In this document: in pieces, positions 16,844 through 25,584 of the stretch
Layout of the letters: each line of letters opens with the position of its first letter
How positions within the stretch are numbered: position 1 is the stretch's first letter
DNA from: JASEGV01 sp947085405
Lineage (GTDB): Bacteria > Bacteroidota > Ignavibacteria > UBA10030 > BY39
Reading direction: 5' to 3'
Assembly: GCA_947085405.1 (NCBI GenBank)
Contig: CAMTWO010000016.1
Span: forward strand, 1 to 64,000
DNA length: 64,000 nucleotides
Made by a program: the position numbers and the translations under genes
Notes under the pieces: model-generated
Seen by the model: only the letters and a program-made list of their open reading frames with translations
Database searches by the model: none
Told to the model about the DNA's origin: nothing

Positions 16844-17784
16844 AAACAGAACACTACGACGCAATTGTAATCGGTGCCGGACCAGCCGGATTAACTGCCG
16901 GAATATATTTATCGCGGGGAAAAGCAAAAACTCTAATTATAAACGAAGGCGCGGTTGGCGGACAAACTGTTCTCACACATGAAGTTGCAAATTATCCGGG
17001 TATTGAAACTATTAGCGGATACCAACTCGCCCGTACAATGAAAAGTCAAGCACTTAAATTCGGTGCAACAATCAAGTCGAATGTGCGGATAACAAATCTC
17101 GCATTAGACGGAGAAGTAAAATCGGTTGAAGTGAACGGAAAAGATTTTTACACAGCCGACGCGATCATTCTGGCAACTGGTGGAAAGTCGCGCACACTAA
17201 ATGTCCCCGGTGAAGAAGAATTTAAAGGGCGGGGAATTTCGTACTGTGCCACATGCGACGGCGATTTTTTCCAAGACAAGGAAGTCATAGTCGTCGGTGG
17301 CGGCAACTCGGCTCTCGAAGAAGCTGTATCGCTGACGAAATATGCTAAGTATGTTACAGTTGTACACCAGTTCGATCATTTCCAGGCATCTCCTCACGCT
17401 GTTGAAGAAGGCAGTACCAATTCCAAAATTAGTTTCATTATGGAATCGAAAATCAGTGAGTTCATCGGTTCAGAAAAACTTGAGAAAGTAAATATCCAAC
17501 ATCAGGTAAACGGTGAAATTATGGAAATGCAGGTTGACGGAGTGTTTATACTAATCGGATACGAACCGAATACCAGCAGCATCAAAAATATTATCGAATT
17601 GAATGAGCGAAACGAAATTGTTTCAAATGAGTTGATGGAGACGAGCATACCCGGTGTTTTCGCCGCCGGCGATTCACGCGCTAAACGGTATCGTCAAATT
17701 ACTACCGCCGTGTCGGACGGAACGATTGCAGCACTACGCGCAATTGAGTATGTTCACGAACTCCACTCGCAAGTCCCCGCATAA
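16840..17784 (+). CDS. trxB: Thioredoxin-reductase family flavoprotein
   Basis: FAD-dependent disulfide reductase: FAD-binding GAGPAG at 12-17, redox-active CATCDGDFF with C136 and C139, and a second dinucleotide fold GGGNSA at 153-158. The NADPH-specificity motif HRRxxxR of ordinary TrxB is missing; the matching stretch is VVHQFDHFQAS at about 174-184. This argues against standard NADPH use; relatives lacking it use NADH, ferredoxin or unknown donors. The C-terminal GVFAAGDSRAKRYRQ is typical of the family, where canonical enzymes have GDV/GDC. It is translationally coupled to the atypical thioredoxin. Confidence 0.88.
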   Translation: MKTEHYDAIVIGAGPAGLTAGIYLSRGKAKTLIINEGAVGGQTVLTHEVANYPGIETISGYQLARTMKSQALKFGATIKSNVRITNLALDGEVKSVEVNGKDFYTADAIILATGGKSRTLNVPGEEEFKGRGISYCATCDGDFFQDKEVIVVGGGNSALEEAVSLTKYAKYVTVVHQFDHFQASPHAVEEGSTNSKISFIMESKISEFIGSEKLEKVNIQHQVNGEIMEMQVDGVFILIGYEPNTSSIKNIIELNERNEIVSNELMETSIPGVFAAGDSRAKRYRQITTAVSDGTIAALRAIEYVHELHSQVPA

Positions 17785-18197
17785 CGAACGAACTATGAAC
17801 CACGGGGCTGACTAAAAAGTCCATTGTTGTCATGCTGAGGCCACCTTAATGGACGTGGCCTATTTCTCTATTGTAGATGACAATCCTTGATATGTAAATT
17901 GTCTCCGTAGGAGACACATGTTTGTAGCAATGAGTAGTAGATGCGCCCACGACCCCAGAGGGGTCGAATGTCTTGTCATTAGGAACGAAGTGAAGCATCT
18001 TAAAACAGATCAGATTATAAGATTCTTCGTCGCTTCGCTCCTCAGAATGACAGTAATAATTACTTTTCGTCAACCTCGTGTTCCTTTATAACGCTCACTC
18101 CCCTTCCCCAAAATCCATACTCAATAAAATTCCAATCGGGGGCTAATTTCCGATTCTCAAAAATTTTGATTAAAATTAAATAAAATAGAATGAGGAT
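17785..18197. other. Spacer packed with dispersed palindromic repeats
   Basis: It contains GACTAAAAAGTC (17810-17821, shared with 59455-59466), TGTCTCC-GTA-GGAGACA hairpin (17900-17916), CGACCCC-AGA-GGGGTCG hairpin (17950-17966) and a tract near 18020-18055 whose complement (CTGAGGAGCGAAGCGACGAA) is a common bacterial dispersed repeat. No gene is credible. The right-hand 120 bases are AT-rich and probably hold the dacB promoter. Confidence 0.65.
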
Positions 18198-19658
18198 ATG
18201 AGAATACATCATTTTTTTATTATTTCAGTTTTGTTATTCACACCGCATTTGGGTTGTTCGATTTCAAAACCTGTTGCCGAACAACTGATCGGTGAATCAA
18301 TATCTACATCGAAAATTGATTCACTTTTAAATAACAAACTTTTAGATGCTGCTTCTGTAGGGATCAAAGTAGTTAATCTCACAAAAAATGAAACGGTTTT
18401 CGAAAAGAACTCAAACAAGCTTTTCCGTCCTGCATCGAATATGAAATTAATCACAACAGGTGCGGCAATCGAATTGCTGCCGGCAGATTTCCACTTCAAA
18501 ACCGAACTAATTACCGACGGCGATATTGTTGATTCAATTTTATATGGAAATTTATACTTAAAGGGTTATGGCGACCCGCTGCTTCGAATCGGAGATTTAG
18601 ATTCTCTGATAAATTATTTAATCACCAAAAATATTAAAAGAATCAATGGCAATTTGATTGGAGATGTTTCTTACTTCGACGATAATTATTGGGGGAAAGG
18701 TTGGATGTGGGACGACGAGCCGGAACCATTCGCAGCTTTCATAACTCCGCTAACTATTAATGGTAATTCAGTAAAAATTTTCGTTTCACCTGTGGCAAAG
18801 ATTGGAGAAAAAGTAAAAGTAAAAATCGAACCAGCAACCGAGTATGTTCATATCATCAACTCCGGAATTACATCCGCGATAAATGATACCGCAATTGAAA
18901 AATTATCAGTAAGTCGTAACCGGGAAGAACGCAATAATGTAATAACTGTTTCGGGATATATTCCACCCGACAGCAAAGAAAAAGAATTTACCGTGAGTGT
19001 TTGGAAGCCTGAACTTTTTACACTTCAGCTTTTGAGAAATAAACTTGAACAATCAAATATCAAAATCGAAGGAAGGGTTTTGATTGATACAATCAGCAGA
19101 GGTAAACCGGTTGCAGCTATTCGCCGTCCAATCGACTCAGTTTTGACTGAGATTAACAAGAACAGTAACAATTTAGCTACCGAGAATTTATTAAAAACTT
19201 TATCGGCTGAAATATCAAAAACCCGGGGCAACTCTGAAGCGAGTATTTCTTTGGTTAATAAATTTCTATCTTCAATCGAAATTGATACAAACAAAATTGT
19301 TATCGCCGACGGTTCCGGTGTTTCGCGTTACAATCTGTTGTCGCCAAACGCGGTTGTAAAACTTCTTTCCTACTATCATCGAAACCAAAAATATAATCGA
19401 CTTTATTCCACTTTATCTACTGCGGGTGTTGATGGAACTTTGAAAAACAGGTTTCAAACCGGAAATGTCAAAAATAATTTTCGAGGTAAAACCGGAACAC
19501 ATTCTGATGCACTGTCGCTCTCCGGTTATTTACGTAATTCAAATAATGACACGTTAGCATTTTCAATCTTCTTTAACAATGTATTACCTGATTTTAATAC
19601 AAAGCTAAAAGATTACAGGGATATTCAAGATGCGATAGTAGAGGTATTAGCAAAATAA
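18198..19658 (+). CDS. dacB: D-Ala-D-Ala carboxypeptidase/endopeptidase PBP4 (S13)
   Basis: Periplasmic penicillin-binding protein that trims or cleaves peptidoglycan cross-links. It has an N-terminal signal peptide with a weak lipobox (HLGC, 17-20). The active site is complete: S80-N-M-K83 (SxxK), S323-N-N325 (SxN) and KTG at 431-433. The large inserted domain between the first two motifs (about 120-300) and the DGSGVSR motif at 371-377 are diagnostic of the S13/PBP4 family. 486 residues fits. It stands alone, with the M28 gene 52 bases downstream. Confidence 0.93.
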   Translation: MRIHHFFIISVLLFTPHLGCSISKPVAEQLIGESISTSKIDSLLNNKLLDAASVGIKVVNLTKNETVFEKNSNKLFRPASNMKLITTGAAIELLPADFHFKTELITDGDIVDSILYGNLYLKGYGDPLLRIGDLDSLINYLITKNIKRINGNLIGDVSYFDDNYWGKGWMWDDEPEPFAAFITPLTINGNSVKIFVSPVAKIGEKVKVKIEPATEYVHIINSGITSAINDTAIEKLSVSRNREERNNVITVSGYIPPDSKEKEFTVSVWKPELFTLQLLRNKLEQSNIKIEGRVLIDTISRGKPVAAIRRPIDSVLTEINKNSNNLATENLLKTLSAEISKTRGNSEASISLVNKFLSSIEIDTNKIVIADGSGVSRYNLLSPNAVVKLLSYYHRNQKYNRLYSTLSTAGVDGTLKNRFQTGNVKNNFRGKTGTHSDALSLSGYLRNSNNDTLAFSIFFNNVLPDFNTKLKDYRDIQDAIVEVLAK

Positions 19659-19710
19659 AGTAAATTTTTCTTGCACCTTTAACTTTATTTTTGTAAGTTA
19701 CAGACAAATT

Positions 19711-20655
19711 ATGAGGTTATGGCTTTTCATATTACTTGCATTTTTGATTGGATGTACTGAAAATAAACCGGAAAAACCTGAACGAGTTGCAGAAAAACCG
19801 AAAATTTCAGTCCCATCATTCGATGCCGAAAATGCGTTTCGTTATTTAGAAGCACAGGTGAGTTTTGGCCCTCGTGTTCCGAATACTAACGCACATAAGC
19901 AGTGTCTTGATTACTTGAATTTCGAGTTACAAAAGTACGCTGACGAAGTGAAGCTGCAAAACTTTAACGATGTCGCCTATGGTAAAAATTTATCGTTGAC
20001 TAATGTAATTGCTTCCTTCAATAAAAATTCTGAAAAAAGAATTCTACTCGCGGCACATTGGGATACACACCCGTGGGCTGACCAAGACCCCGACCCTAAG
20101 AATCACGACAAACCGATTGACGGTGCCAACGACGGTGCAAGCGGTGTAGCCGTTTTAATTGAAGTTGCAAGAATTTTAAAAAATAATCCTCCTCCGATTG
20201 GTGTTGATATAATTTTATTCGACGGCGAAGATTATGCAAAACCTACCGATGTTCCGGCATATTTGAGAGGGTCAAAATATTTTGCAAAGAATAAACCTGC
20301 AAATTACAATCCGATGTTTGGGATTTTGTTAGATATGATAGGCGATGCACAACTCGAAATTCCAAAGGAAGGCTTCTCGCTCCGTTACGCTCCCGATATA
20401 ATAAAACTTGTTTGGTCGACCGCCCAAGATTTGAATTTACCTGAATTCGTTGATGAACCGGGGCTCGAAATAATCGACAACCACCTGCCGCTAAATGAAG
20501 TCGGTATTAAAACAATTAACTTAATCGATTTTAATTATCCCGACGAATCCAACCGGTACTGGCATACGATGGATGACACCGTCGATAAATGCTCGCCTCG
20601 AAGTCTCGAGGTTGTCGGCAAAGTTCTGTTGAATGTAATTTACCGGAATTACTAA
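19711..20655 (+). CDS. M28-family zinc lipoprotein, glutaminyl-cyclase-like
   Basis: Exported zinc enzyme of the M28 fold. A lipobox FLIGC predicts lipidation at C15. Zinc and catalytic ligands appear in order: H116 (AHWDTHPWADQD), D141 (DGANDGASG), E173 (FDGEDYA), an Asp in LLDMIGDA and the His of YWHTMDDT. AHWDTHPWADQDPD and the spacing resemble glutaminyl-peptide cyclotransferases more than aminopeptidases. Such enzymes make N-terminal pyroglutamate on exported proteins, common in Bacteroidota. An M28 aminopeptidase remains possible. prmA follows after 21 bases. Confidence 0.85.
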   Translation: MRLWLFILLAFLIGCTENKPEKPERVAEKPKISVPSFDAENAFRYLEAQVSFGPRVPNTNAHKQCLDYLNFELQKYADEVKLQNFNDVAYGKNLSLTNVIASFNKNSEKRILLAAHWDTHPWADQDPDPKNHDKPIDGANDGASGVAVLIEVARILKNNPPPIGVDIILFDGEDYAKPTDVPAYLRGSKYFAKNKPANYNPMFGILLDMIGDAQLEIPKEGFSLRYAPDIIKLVWSTAQDLNLPEFVDEPGLEIIDNHLPLNEVGIKTINLIDFNYPDESNRYWHTMDDTVDKCSPRSLEVVGKVLLNVIYRNY

Positions 20656-20676
20656 ACCACAAACAGACATCGGGGA

Positions 20677-21501
20677 ATGAAAACTTATCTTGAAATATCA
20701 ATAAGTGCGAGCAAACCAAAGCAAGAATTACTGCTGCCAACAATGATCGAACTCGGCTGCCACGGCTTTGGAGAAACTGATACTGAACTCCTCTGCTACA
20801 TAGATAAATCACTTTGGAGTGAAGAGAAGTTTGAGTCGCTCAAAGCAGACATCAAATCGGATATAAAAATAAAAGAAATTCAAGAAGAGAATTGGAACGA
20901 GGCTTGGGAAAAATCTATACAGCCGATTGAGGTTGGAAATAAAATAACCATCAAACCCTCGTGGGCAAATTATGAAAACACTTCGGGAAGAATTGTTATT
21001 CAAATTGATCCGAAAATGTCGTTCGGGACCGGCTACCACGAGACTACTCGATTGACTCTTCAACTGCTTGAAAAATATATTCAAAAAGAGGATGCCGTAT
21101 TAGACGTTGGAACGGGAACCGGAATTTTAGCAATCGCCGCTATCAGATTAGGTGGCAGCCGTGCCCTTGGTATTGATAACGACGAGTGGTCGATTGATAA
21201 CGCAAAAGAAAATGTTGTAGCTAACAATTTATCAGACAAAATCGAGATATCAGATTCGGCTTTAGCTTCCCTGCCTGAAACCAAATACGATCTGATAACT
21301 GCAAACATAATGCTAAATACGATTTTAGAAATGCTTCCCGACATTGTTAAGCGTATTAAATCCGGGCGAGTTATTTTGTTCTCAGGTTTATTGCTGATAG
21401 ATGACAAATCTTTTTCATCGGGTATTGAAAAATATAATTTAAAAATTATAGAAAAATTAACCGAAGGCGAATGGTTGGCTTTCGCCGTACAAAAATCATA
21501 A
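20677..21501 (+). CDS. prmA: Ribosomal protein L11 methyltransferase
   Basis: AdoMet-dependent enzyme that trimethylates ribosomal protein L11. The N-terminal L11-binding domain covers about 1-95, followed by MSFGTGYHETTRL (114-126, the PrmA signature) and the AdoMet motif DVGTGTG at 143-149. ANIMLNTI (about 210-217) corresponds to the catalytic NPPY-like loop of the family. 274 residues is normal. It lies in a plus-strand run with the M28 gene and ppx (23 bases downstream). Confidence 0.93.
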   Translation: MKTYLEISISASKPKQELLLPTMIELGCHGFGETDTELLCYIDKSLWSEEKFESLKADIKSDIKIKEIQEENWNEAWEKSIQPIEVGNKITIKPSWANYENTSGRIVIQIDPKMSFGTGYHETTRLTLQLLEKYIQKEDAVLDVGTGTGILAIAAIRLGGSRALGIDNDEWSIDNAKENVVANNLSDKIEISDSALASLPETKYDLITANIMLNTILEMLPDIVKRIKSGRVILFSGLLLIDDKSFSSGIEKYNLKIIEKLTEGEWLAFAVQKS

Positions 21502-21524
21502 TACAAATCCATAAAGGATAAGAT

Positions 21525-22439
21525 ATGAGAATCGCAACTATCGATATCGGAACAAATACTGTACTGCTTTTAATAGCAGAAATTGATGACGGTAATATTC
21601 AAACGCTTGCATACGAGCAGCGAACTCCGCGAATCGGCAAGAACATTGATGCCGATGGATTTATTGGGAAACCTGCCTTCGGTCGTGTAATTGATGTTTT
21701 CCGTGAATATCAAAAGATTATCGAAACCCATAAACCGGAAAAAATTGTAGCATTCGGAACAAGCGTACTGCGCGAAGCGTCAAACAAGGATGAGTTTGTT
21801 ATAACGCTAAAATCGGAAACTGGTATAGATGTAGAAATTTTAGATGGAAAAGAGGAAGCATATTGGAGTTACCGTGGAGCGGTCAGCGGTATAAGCGATG
21901 AAGGAAAAATTGTTGTATTAGATATTGGCGGCGGCAGCACTGAAATTTCGGAAGGAACATTGAAAGAAGTTACTTGCGCTAACTCTATTACTGTTGGTGC
22001 TGTTAGAGTATCGGAACGTTTTTTTAGAAACAACCCGCCTATTCAAGCTGAAATTCAATTAGCAACCGAATTTGTGAATAACTCACTCACTAAATTAGGC
22101 AACTTCGATTTTACGAATGCAACATTGATTGGAGTTGCTGGCACCCCGACAACTTTGGCTTCTATCGATCAGGACTTAAAAGATTTTGATGTTAATAAAA
22201 TTAGCGGATATAAACTTTCCTTCGAAAATATTAACAAGATTTTCCAACGTTTATGCTTGATGCGGATCGAAGAAATCCGTGAATTATCGAATGCAACCGA
22301 AGGACGTGCTGATATCATAACAGCCGGCACTTTGATACTGTTAGAGTTTATGAAATTCGGAAAGTGCAACGAATTGATTGTAAGCGAACGAGGCGTCCGA
22401 TACGGTATTGCGTTAAGGGAATGGGAAAAGGGGAAGTAG
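21525..22439 (+). CDS. ppx: Exopolyphosphatase / pppGpp phosphohydrolase family
   Basis: Actin-like ASKHA-fold phosphatase of the Ppx/GppA family. Phosphate-1 loop IDIGTNTVLLL starts at residue 6 and phosphate-2 loop VLDIGGGSTE is near 130-139, with FGTSVLREA (about 72-80) between them. At 304 residues it has only the catalytic core and lacks the C-terminal HD-like domain of the long E. coli forms. Either polyphosphate or pppGpp may be the substrate. An AAGGATAAG sequence precedes the ATG. Confidence 0.9.
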   Translation: MRIATIDIGTNTVLLLIAEIDDGNIQTLAYEQRTPRIGKNIDADGFIGKPAFGRVIDVFREYQKIIETHKPEKIVAFGTSVLREASNKDEFVITLKSETGIDVEILDGKEEAYWSYRGAVSGISDEGKIVVLDIGGGSTEISEGTLKEVTCANSITVGAVRVSERFFRNNPPIQAEIQLATEFVNNSLTKLGNFDFTNATLIGVAGTPTTLASIDQDLKDFDVNKISGYKLSFENINKIFQRLCLMRIEEIRELSNATEGRADIITAGTLILLEFMKFGKCNELIVSERGVRYGIALREWEKGK

Positions 22440-22544
22440 GATTTATGATGGTTCGACTATGCTCACCACAAGTTTTGGAATTATGATTTTGGATTTGGGA
22501 TTTTAGTTTTTGGATTTGTTTAGTCCGTTTTAGCGGATTAGAGT

Positions 22545-23714
22545 TTAGTCCGCCTCAGGCGGATTCGGGCTTTCATTTATCCTGTTAATCGTTCTTTTCA
22601 AAACTTCAAACGCATAATCAATTTCTTCTTCAGTAGTAAACCTTCCAAACGAAAAACGGATTGTTGCTTGTGCGGTTTCAACGTCTCTTCCCATGGCTAA
22701 CAAAACGTGTGATGGCTTTACACTTCCTGAAGTGCACGCAGAACCACTCGTTACTGCGATACCTCCCAAATCCATATTCAGTATTAACGCTTCGCCATCA
22801 ATTTTTATTTTCTTACTATCGAAAGAAACATTCAAAATATTTGGCAAGCATTGAGTTGTATGACCGTTGAATATAGCAAAGGAAAACTCGTTTTCAATTT
22901 TCGATTTCAAGCGTTGTTTGAGTTTTAAAATTTTATCTGATTCTGTTTGCATCAGATCGTGAGCTATTTGTGCTGCCTTTGCAAAGCCGACTATCAAAGC
23001 CGGACTTTCAGTACCTGCACGCCGCCCGCGTTCTTGTCCTCCGCCGTGCATTAGTTTTTCTAACTCGATTCCTTTGCGAACATACAACGCACCAATCCCT
23101 TTCGGACCATACAACTTATGCGCTGTTATTGTGAGTAAATCAACATTTACGTTTACCGGAATTTTCCCAAATGCTTGAACCGCATCGGTGTGAAATAATA
23201 TGCCGCTCGACTTCGCAATCGCACCGATTTGTGCTACCGGATTTATACTTCCAACTTCATTATTGGCAAACATTATTGAGATTAAACCTGTCCGCGATGT
23301 GATAGAATTTTTTAACTGCTCAAGATTTACAACACCGAATTCATCAACATCTAAGTAAGTAATATCGAAACCTTGTTCGGATAAGTATTCGCAGCTCTCG
23401 AGAACAGCGTGATGTTCGACTTTTGATGTGATGATGTGATTTTTTCCAAGAGCTTTTAGTTTCGGGGCTAATCCCTTGATTGCAGTGTTATTCGACTCGG
23501 TTCCGCTGCTCATAAAAAATAATTCACCCGGTGCAGCACTTATGTAACCGGCAATAATATACCGACTTTCCTCGATTGCAGCCTTCGCCTCCTGCCCATA
23601 TTTGTGGATAGAGGATGGATTACCACATTTTTCCGTAAAGTAAGGTTTCATCTCCTCGAACACTTGAGGATCGACTGGTGTGGTGGCGGTGTAATCTAAA
23701 TAAATTCTTCGCAT
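22545..23714 (-). CDS. iscS: Cysteine desulfurase (NifS/IscS family)
   Basis: PLP enzyme that takes sulfur from cysteine for Fe-S clusters and thio-modified tRNA. The PLP lysine is K200 in TITAHKLYGPKG and the persulfide cysteine is C327 in SGSACTSGSVKPSHV; HHAVLE and the NNEVG motif are also present. The long active-site loop places it nearer IscS/NifS than SufS. No iscU or other Fe-S gene is adjacent. The last ten residues (NESPNPPEAD) come from the palindromic repeat at 22549-22563, beyond the usual C-terminus. The 68-base gap to the Spy-like gene may still allow co-transcription. Confidence 0.93.
   Translation of the reverse strand: MRRIYLDYTATTPVDPQVFEEMKPYFTEKCGNPSSIHKYGQEAKAAIEESRYIIAGYISAAPGELFFMSSGTESNNTAIKGLAPKLKALGKNHIITSKVEHHAVLESCEYLSEQGFDITYLDVDEFGVVNLEQLKNSITSRTGLISIMFANNEVGSINPVAQIGAIAKSSGILFHTDAVQAFGKIPVNVNVDLLTITAHKLYGPKGIGALYVRKGIELEKLMHGGGQERGRRAGTESPALIVGFAKAAQIAHDLMQTESDKILKLKQRLKSKIENEFSFAIFNGHTTQCLPNILNVSFDSKKIKIDGEALILNMDLGGIAVTSGSACTSGSVKPSHVLLAMGRDVETAQATIRFSFGRFTTEEEIDYAFEVLKRTINRINESPNPPEAD
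22549..22563. repeat. Palindrome TCCGCC-NNN-GGCGGA at the iscS 3' end
   Basis: A perfect 15-base hairpin encodes the last residues of the cysteine desulfurase (NPPEAD, then stop). An imperfect relative, TCCG...CGGA, lies at 22523-22537 in the adjacent spacer. Confidence 0.7.
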
Positions 23715-23782
23715 CTGATTGTAAGGTGGTTAAGTTTATTTTTTATTAAAAATATACTAATCAACAATCAGAAATCCGAATT

Positions 23783-24298
23783 TTACTCCTCTCTCATTCT
23801 TCGTTTGGGCATATCTTTTCGCATTTGTTTTAATGCTTCACGTAATTCCTGTTCAAAATTCCGCTGAAACAAGTAATACTTTGCAAGCTGTTCAGGAGCG
23901 AAAAATTCTCGAAGTTCCTTCGTAAACCGTTGTTCCTCGATATTTATATCGTTCCGGTTTGCTTCTATCTGATCGATCAGATTTTGCAATTCTTTAATCT
24001 CTTTATCAGAAAATTTTTGTTGTTTACCTTGTTCCTCATATTTACGAAGAAGTTCTTCTAACCTATCTTGTATTGAATCGAAAGATTTTCGAATTTCCCG
24101 AATCTTATTTTCGTATATGTTATACTTTGCATTAAACCGGATTGCAGTTTCTTCAGGTAAATTCAACGTTTCGATGAGACGCATTTTTTTGAATCGCTCG
24201 ATGCGTTCAGGTCCCATCTTACCGTGCCATTTATCTGAACCCGGTTGTGCAAACAAGAATGCTTGAAACACAAATAAGAATATCACTAACATTTTCAT
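23783..24298 (-). CDS. Periplasmic Spy/CpxP/CnrX-like protein
   Basis: 171 residues with a signal peptide (about 1-17, ending LFAQ) and an almost entirely helical, charged body. The pattern LNLPEETAIRFNAKYN, a long coiled-coil-like middle and FFAPEQLAKYYLFQRNFEQEL resembles the LTxxQ/heavy-metal-resistance family (Spy, CpxP, ZraP, CnrX), periplasmic chaperones or metal sensors. As third gene after an ECF sigma factor and its anti-sigma factor it could be the periplasmic sensor, as CnrX is for CnrY/CnrH, or a chaperone made under stress. A GAGG box precedes the start. Confidence 0.7.
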   Translation of the reverse strand: MKMLVIFLFVFQAFLFAQPGSDKWHGKMGPERIERFKKMRLIETLNLPEETAIRFNAKYNIYENKIREIRKSFDSIQDRLEELLRKYEEQGKQQKFSDKEIKELQNLIDQIEANRNDINIEEQRFTKELREFFAPEQLAKYYLFQRNFEQELREALKQMRKDMPKRRMREE

Positions 24299-24315
24299 AT
24301 TTTACCTCAATTATT

Positions 24316-24894
24316 TTAATCAGTAGTTTCTAAAATTGCTAACAAATCATCCATTTCTTTTTCATCTAATGAATGTAACGATTGGTATAAATAACTATTA
24401 CCCTCGACCACAGAAGTAGAATCAAGAAATTTCTTAATACTATTAAAATCATTCACATTAGAATATCGCAATTCCAGATCAGCAATTTCATTTTCATCTA
24501 GTGAATACATCAACGATTCAATATTTTCGTTGGTTGTAACTTGCTGTTGGATAGTAGCACCATCAAATAAAAATACTTTGATAACCAAGAAGATTGCAGC
24601 AACTGTAGCCATAGCGGGTATCGAAGTTCTTACAATCCACTCTGTGTATTTTGGTTTTGTGGATTCTTCAATGCGGTTATGAATCCGGGGTAATAAATTA
24701 TTCCAGTAGGTTGACGACGGCTCGGCAATATATTCGCTATCAAATTTTTTAAATGTAACTTCGATTGAACCAAGCTCACTTTTACAAATTACACATTGTT
24801 TCAAATGTTCTGCAATTTGTTGATGTTCTTCTTCGCTTAACCGGGACTTAATATAATCGGGTAATTGATATTTTACTTTGTTACAGATCATCAC
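24316..24894 (-). CDS. Zinc-finger anti-sigma factor
   Basis: 192 residues. The N-terminal cytoplasmic domain has the ZAS zinc motif H30-x3-C34-x2-C37 (EHLKQCVIC), typical of anti-sigma factors that hold ECF sigmas. One transmembrane helix follows at about 88-110, then a periplasmic tail of some 80 residues with two similar Leu/Ser/Asp-rich segments (LMYSLDENEIADLE and LHSLDEKEMDDLL). The first 14 bases overlap the sigma gene, so they are translated together. Initiation at M1 or M2 is equally possible. Confidence 0.82.
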   Translation of the reverse strand: MMICNKVKYQLPDYIKSRLSEEEHQQIAEHLKQCVICKSELGSIEVTFKKFDSEYIAEPSSTYWNNLLPRIHNRIEESTKPKYTEWIVRTSIPAMATVAAIFLVIKVFLFDGATIQQQVTTNENIESLMYSLDENEIADLELRYSNVNDFNSIKKFLDSTSVVEGNSYLYQSLHSLDEKEMDDLLAILETTD

Positions 24895-25447
24895 CGTTAT
24901 CCTTAAAATATTTTTTAATATTTTTAACTGCGTGGAAATAATTCGCCTTTAATCCACCAACCGTCGTCTTCATAATTTTTGATATTTCTTCATAAGGCAA
25001 TTCATCATAATATCTGAAAATAAAAACTTGTTTTTGTTTAGCCGGAAGTCCGGCTATTGCTTTCGATAATATTGCACGGTTTTCTTGCAACTCCATCTTT
25101 TTAGAAGGGTCTTGGCTTTCATCTGTTACTAAATTCATTGCCGGTAATACCTCGTCAAAGCGAAACCATTCGACTAACTTTTTTTTACGAATCGCATTGA
25201 TCGACATATTGGTTGCAATTCTATACAACCAAGTGTAAAACGAAGACTCGCTTCTGAAATTATTTAAATTTTTATGCACTTTCACAAATACTTCCTGCAC
25301 TATATCATCGGCATCATCGTGGTTACCAATCATACGCCGGGCGATCCAATAAACCTTTTGCTGATACCTGCGAACAAGTTCATTGAATGACTCAATATTG
25401 CCATTTTGAAATTCGCTTACAAGTTGTAAATCAGATTTATCAGACAT
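24881..25447 (-). CDS. ECF RNA polymerase sigma factor
   Basis: 188-residue group 4 sigma factor. Region 2 (about 22-90) has DADDIVQEVFVKVHKNLNNF and the FYTWLYRIATN promoter-melting segment. Region 4 (about 125-180) has the LPAKQKQVFIFRYYDELPYEEIS helix-turn-helix. The gene starts a sigma / anti-sigma / periplasmic sensor operon. A sigma-E-like promoter just upstream (25471-25497) suggests it transcribes itself. The inducing signal is unknown; envelope or metal stress is inferred from the third gene. Confidence 0.92.
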   Translation of the reverse strand: MSDKSDLQLVSEFQNGNIESFNELVRRYQQKVYWIARRMIGNHDDADDIVQEVFVKVHKNLNNFRSESSFYTWLYRIATNMSINAIRKKKLVEWFRFDEVLPAMNLVTDESQDPSKKMELQENRAILSKAIAGLPAKQKQVFIFRYYDELPYEEISKIMKTTVGGLKANYFHAVKNIKKYFKDNGDDL

Positions 25448-25470
25448 TCTATGTTTTATATTCTATACGA

Positions 25471-25497
25471 TTAGACAGATGTTTCGACACCAAAGTT
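25471..25497 (-). promoter_or_regulatory. ECF (sigma-E-like) autoregulatory promoter
   Basis: On the minus strand AACTT (25497-25493), a 16-base spacer and GTCTAA (25476-25471) match the RpoE-type pattern AACTT...GTCtaA. Transcription would start near 25464, under 20 bases before the sigma factor ATG at 25447. The upstream GG of the classic -35 box is absent (TTAAACTT). Confidence 0.5.
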
Positions 25498-25520
25498 TAA
25501 TGAAATCAGTATTAAGAAGC

Positions 25521-25556
25521 AAAAAAAAAGCCCCATCCGTTAGTCAACGGATGGGG
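25521..25556 (-). terminator. Rho-independent terminator of groESL
   Basis: CCCCATCCGTT (25531-25541) pairs perfectly with AACGGATGGGG (25546-25556) around AGTC. On the minus strand the stem is followed by C and nine T residues. It lies about 30 bases past the groEL stop. Confidence 0.92.
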
Positions 25557-25584
25557 TAAGCATCATTTAGGTTAATAAATGGCG

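Noticed and set aside
17846..18073. 75-codon frame containing CHSEERSDEES
   Set aside because: This is the well-known translation of a common dispersed bacterial repeat, not a gene.
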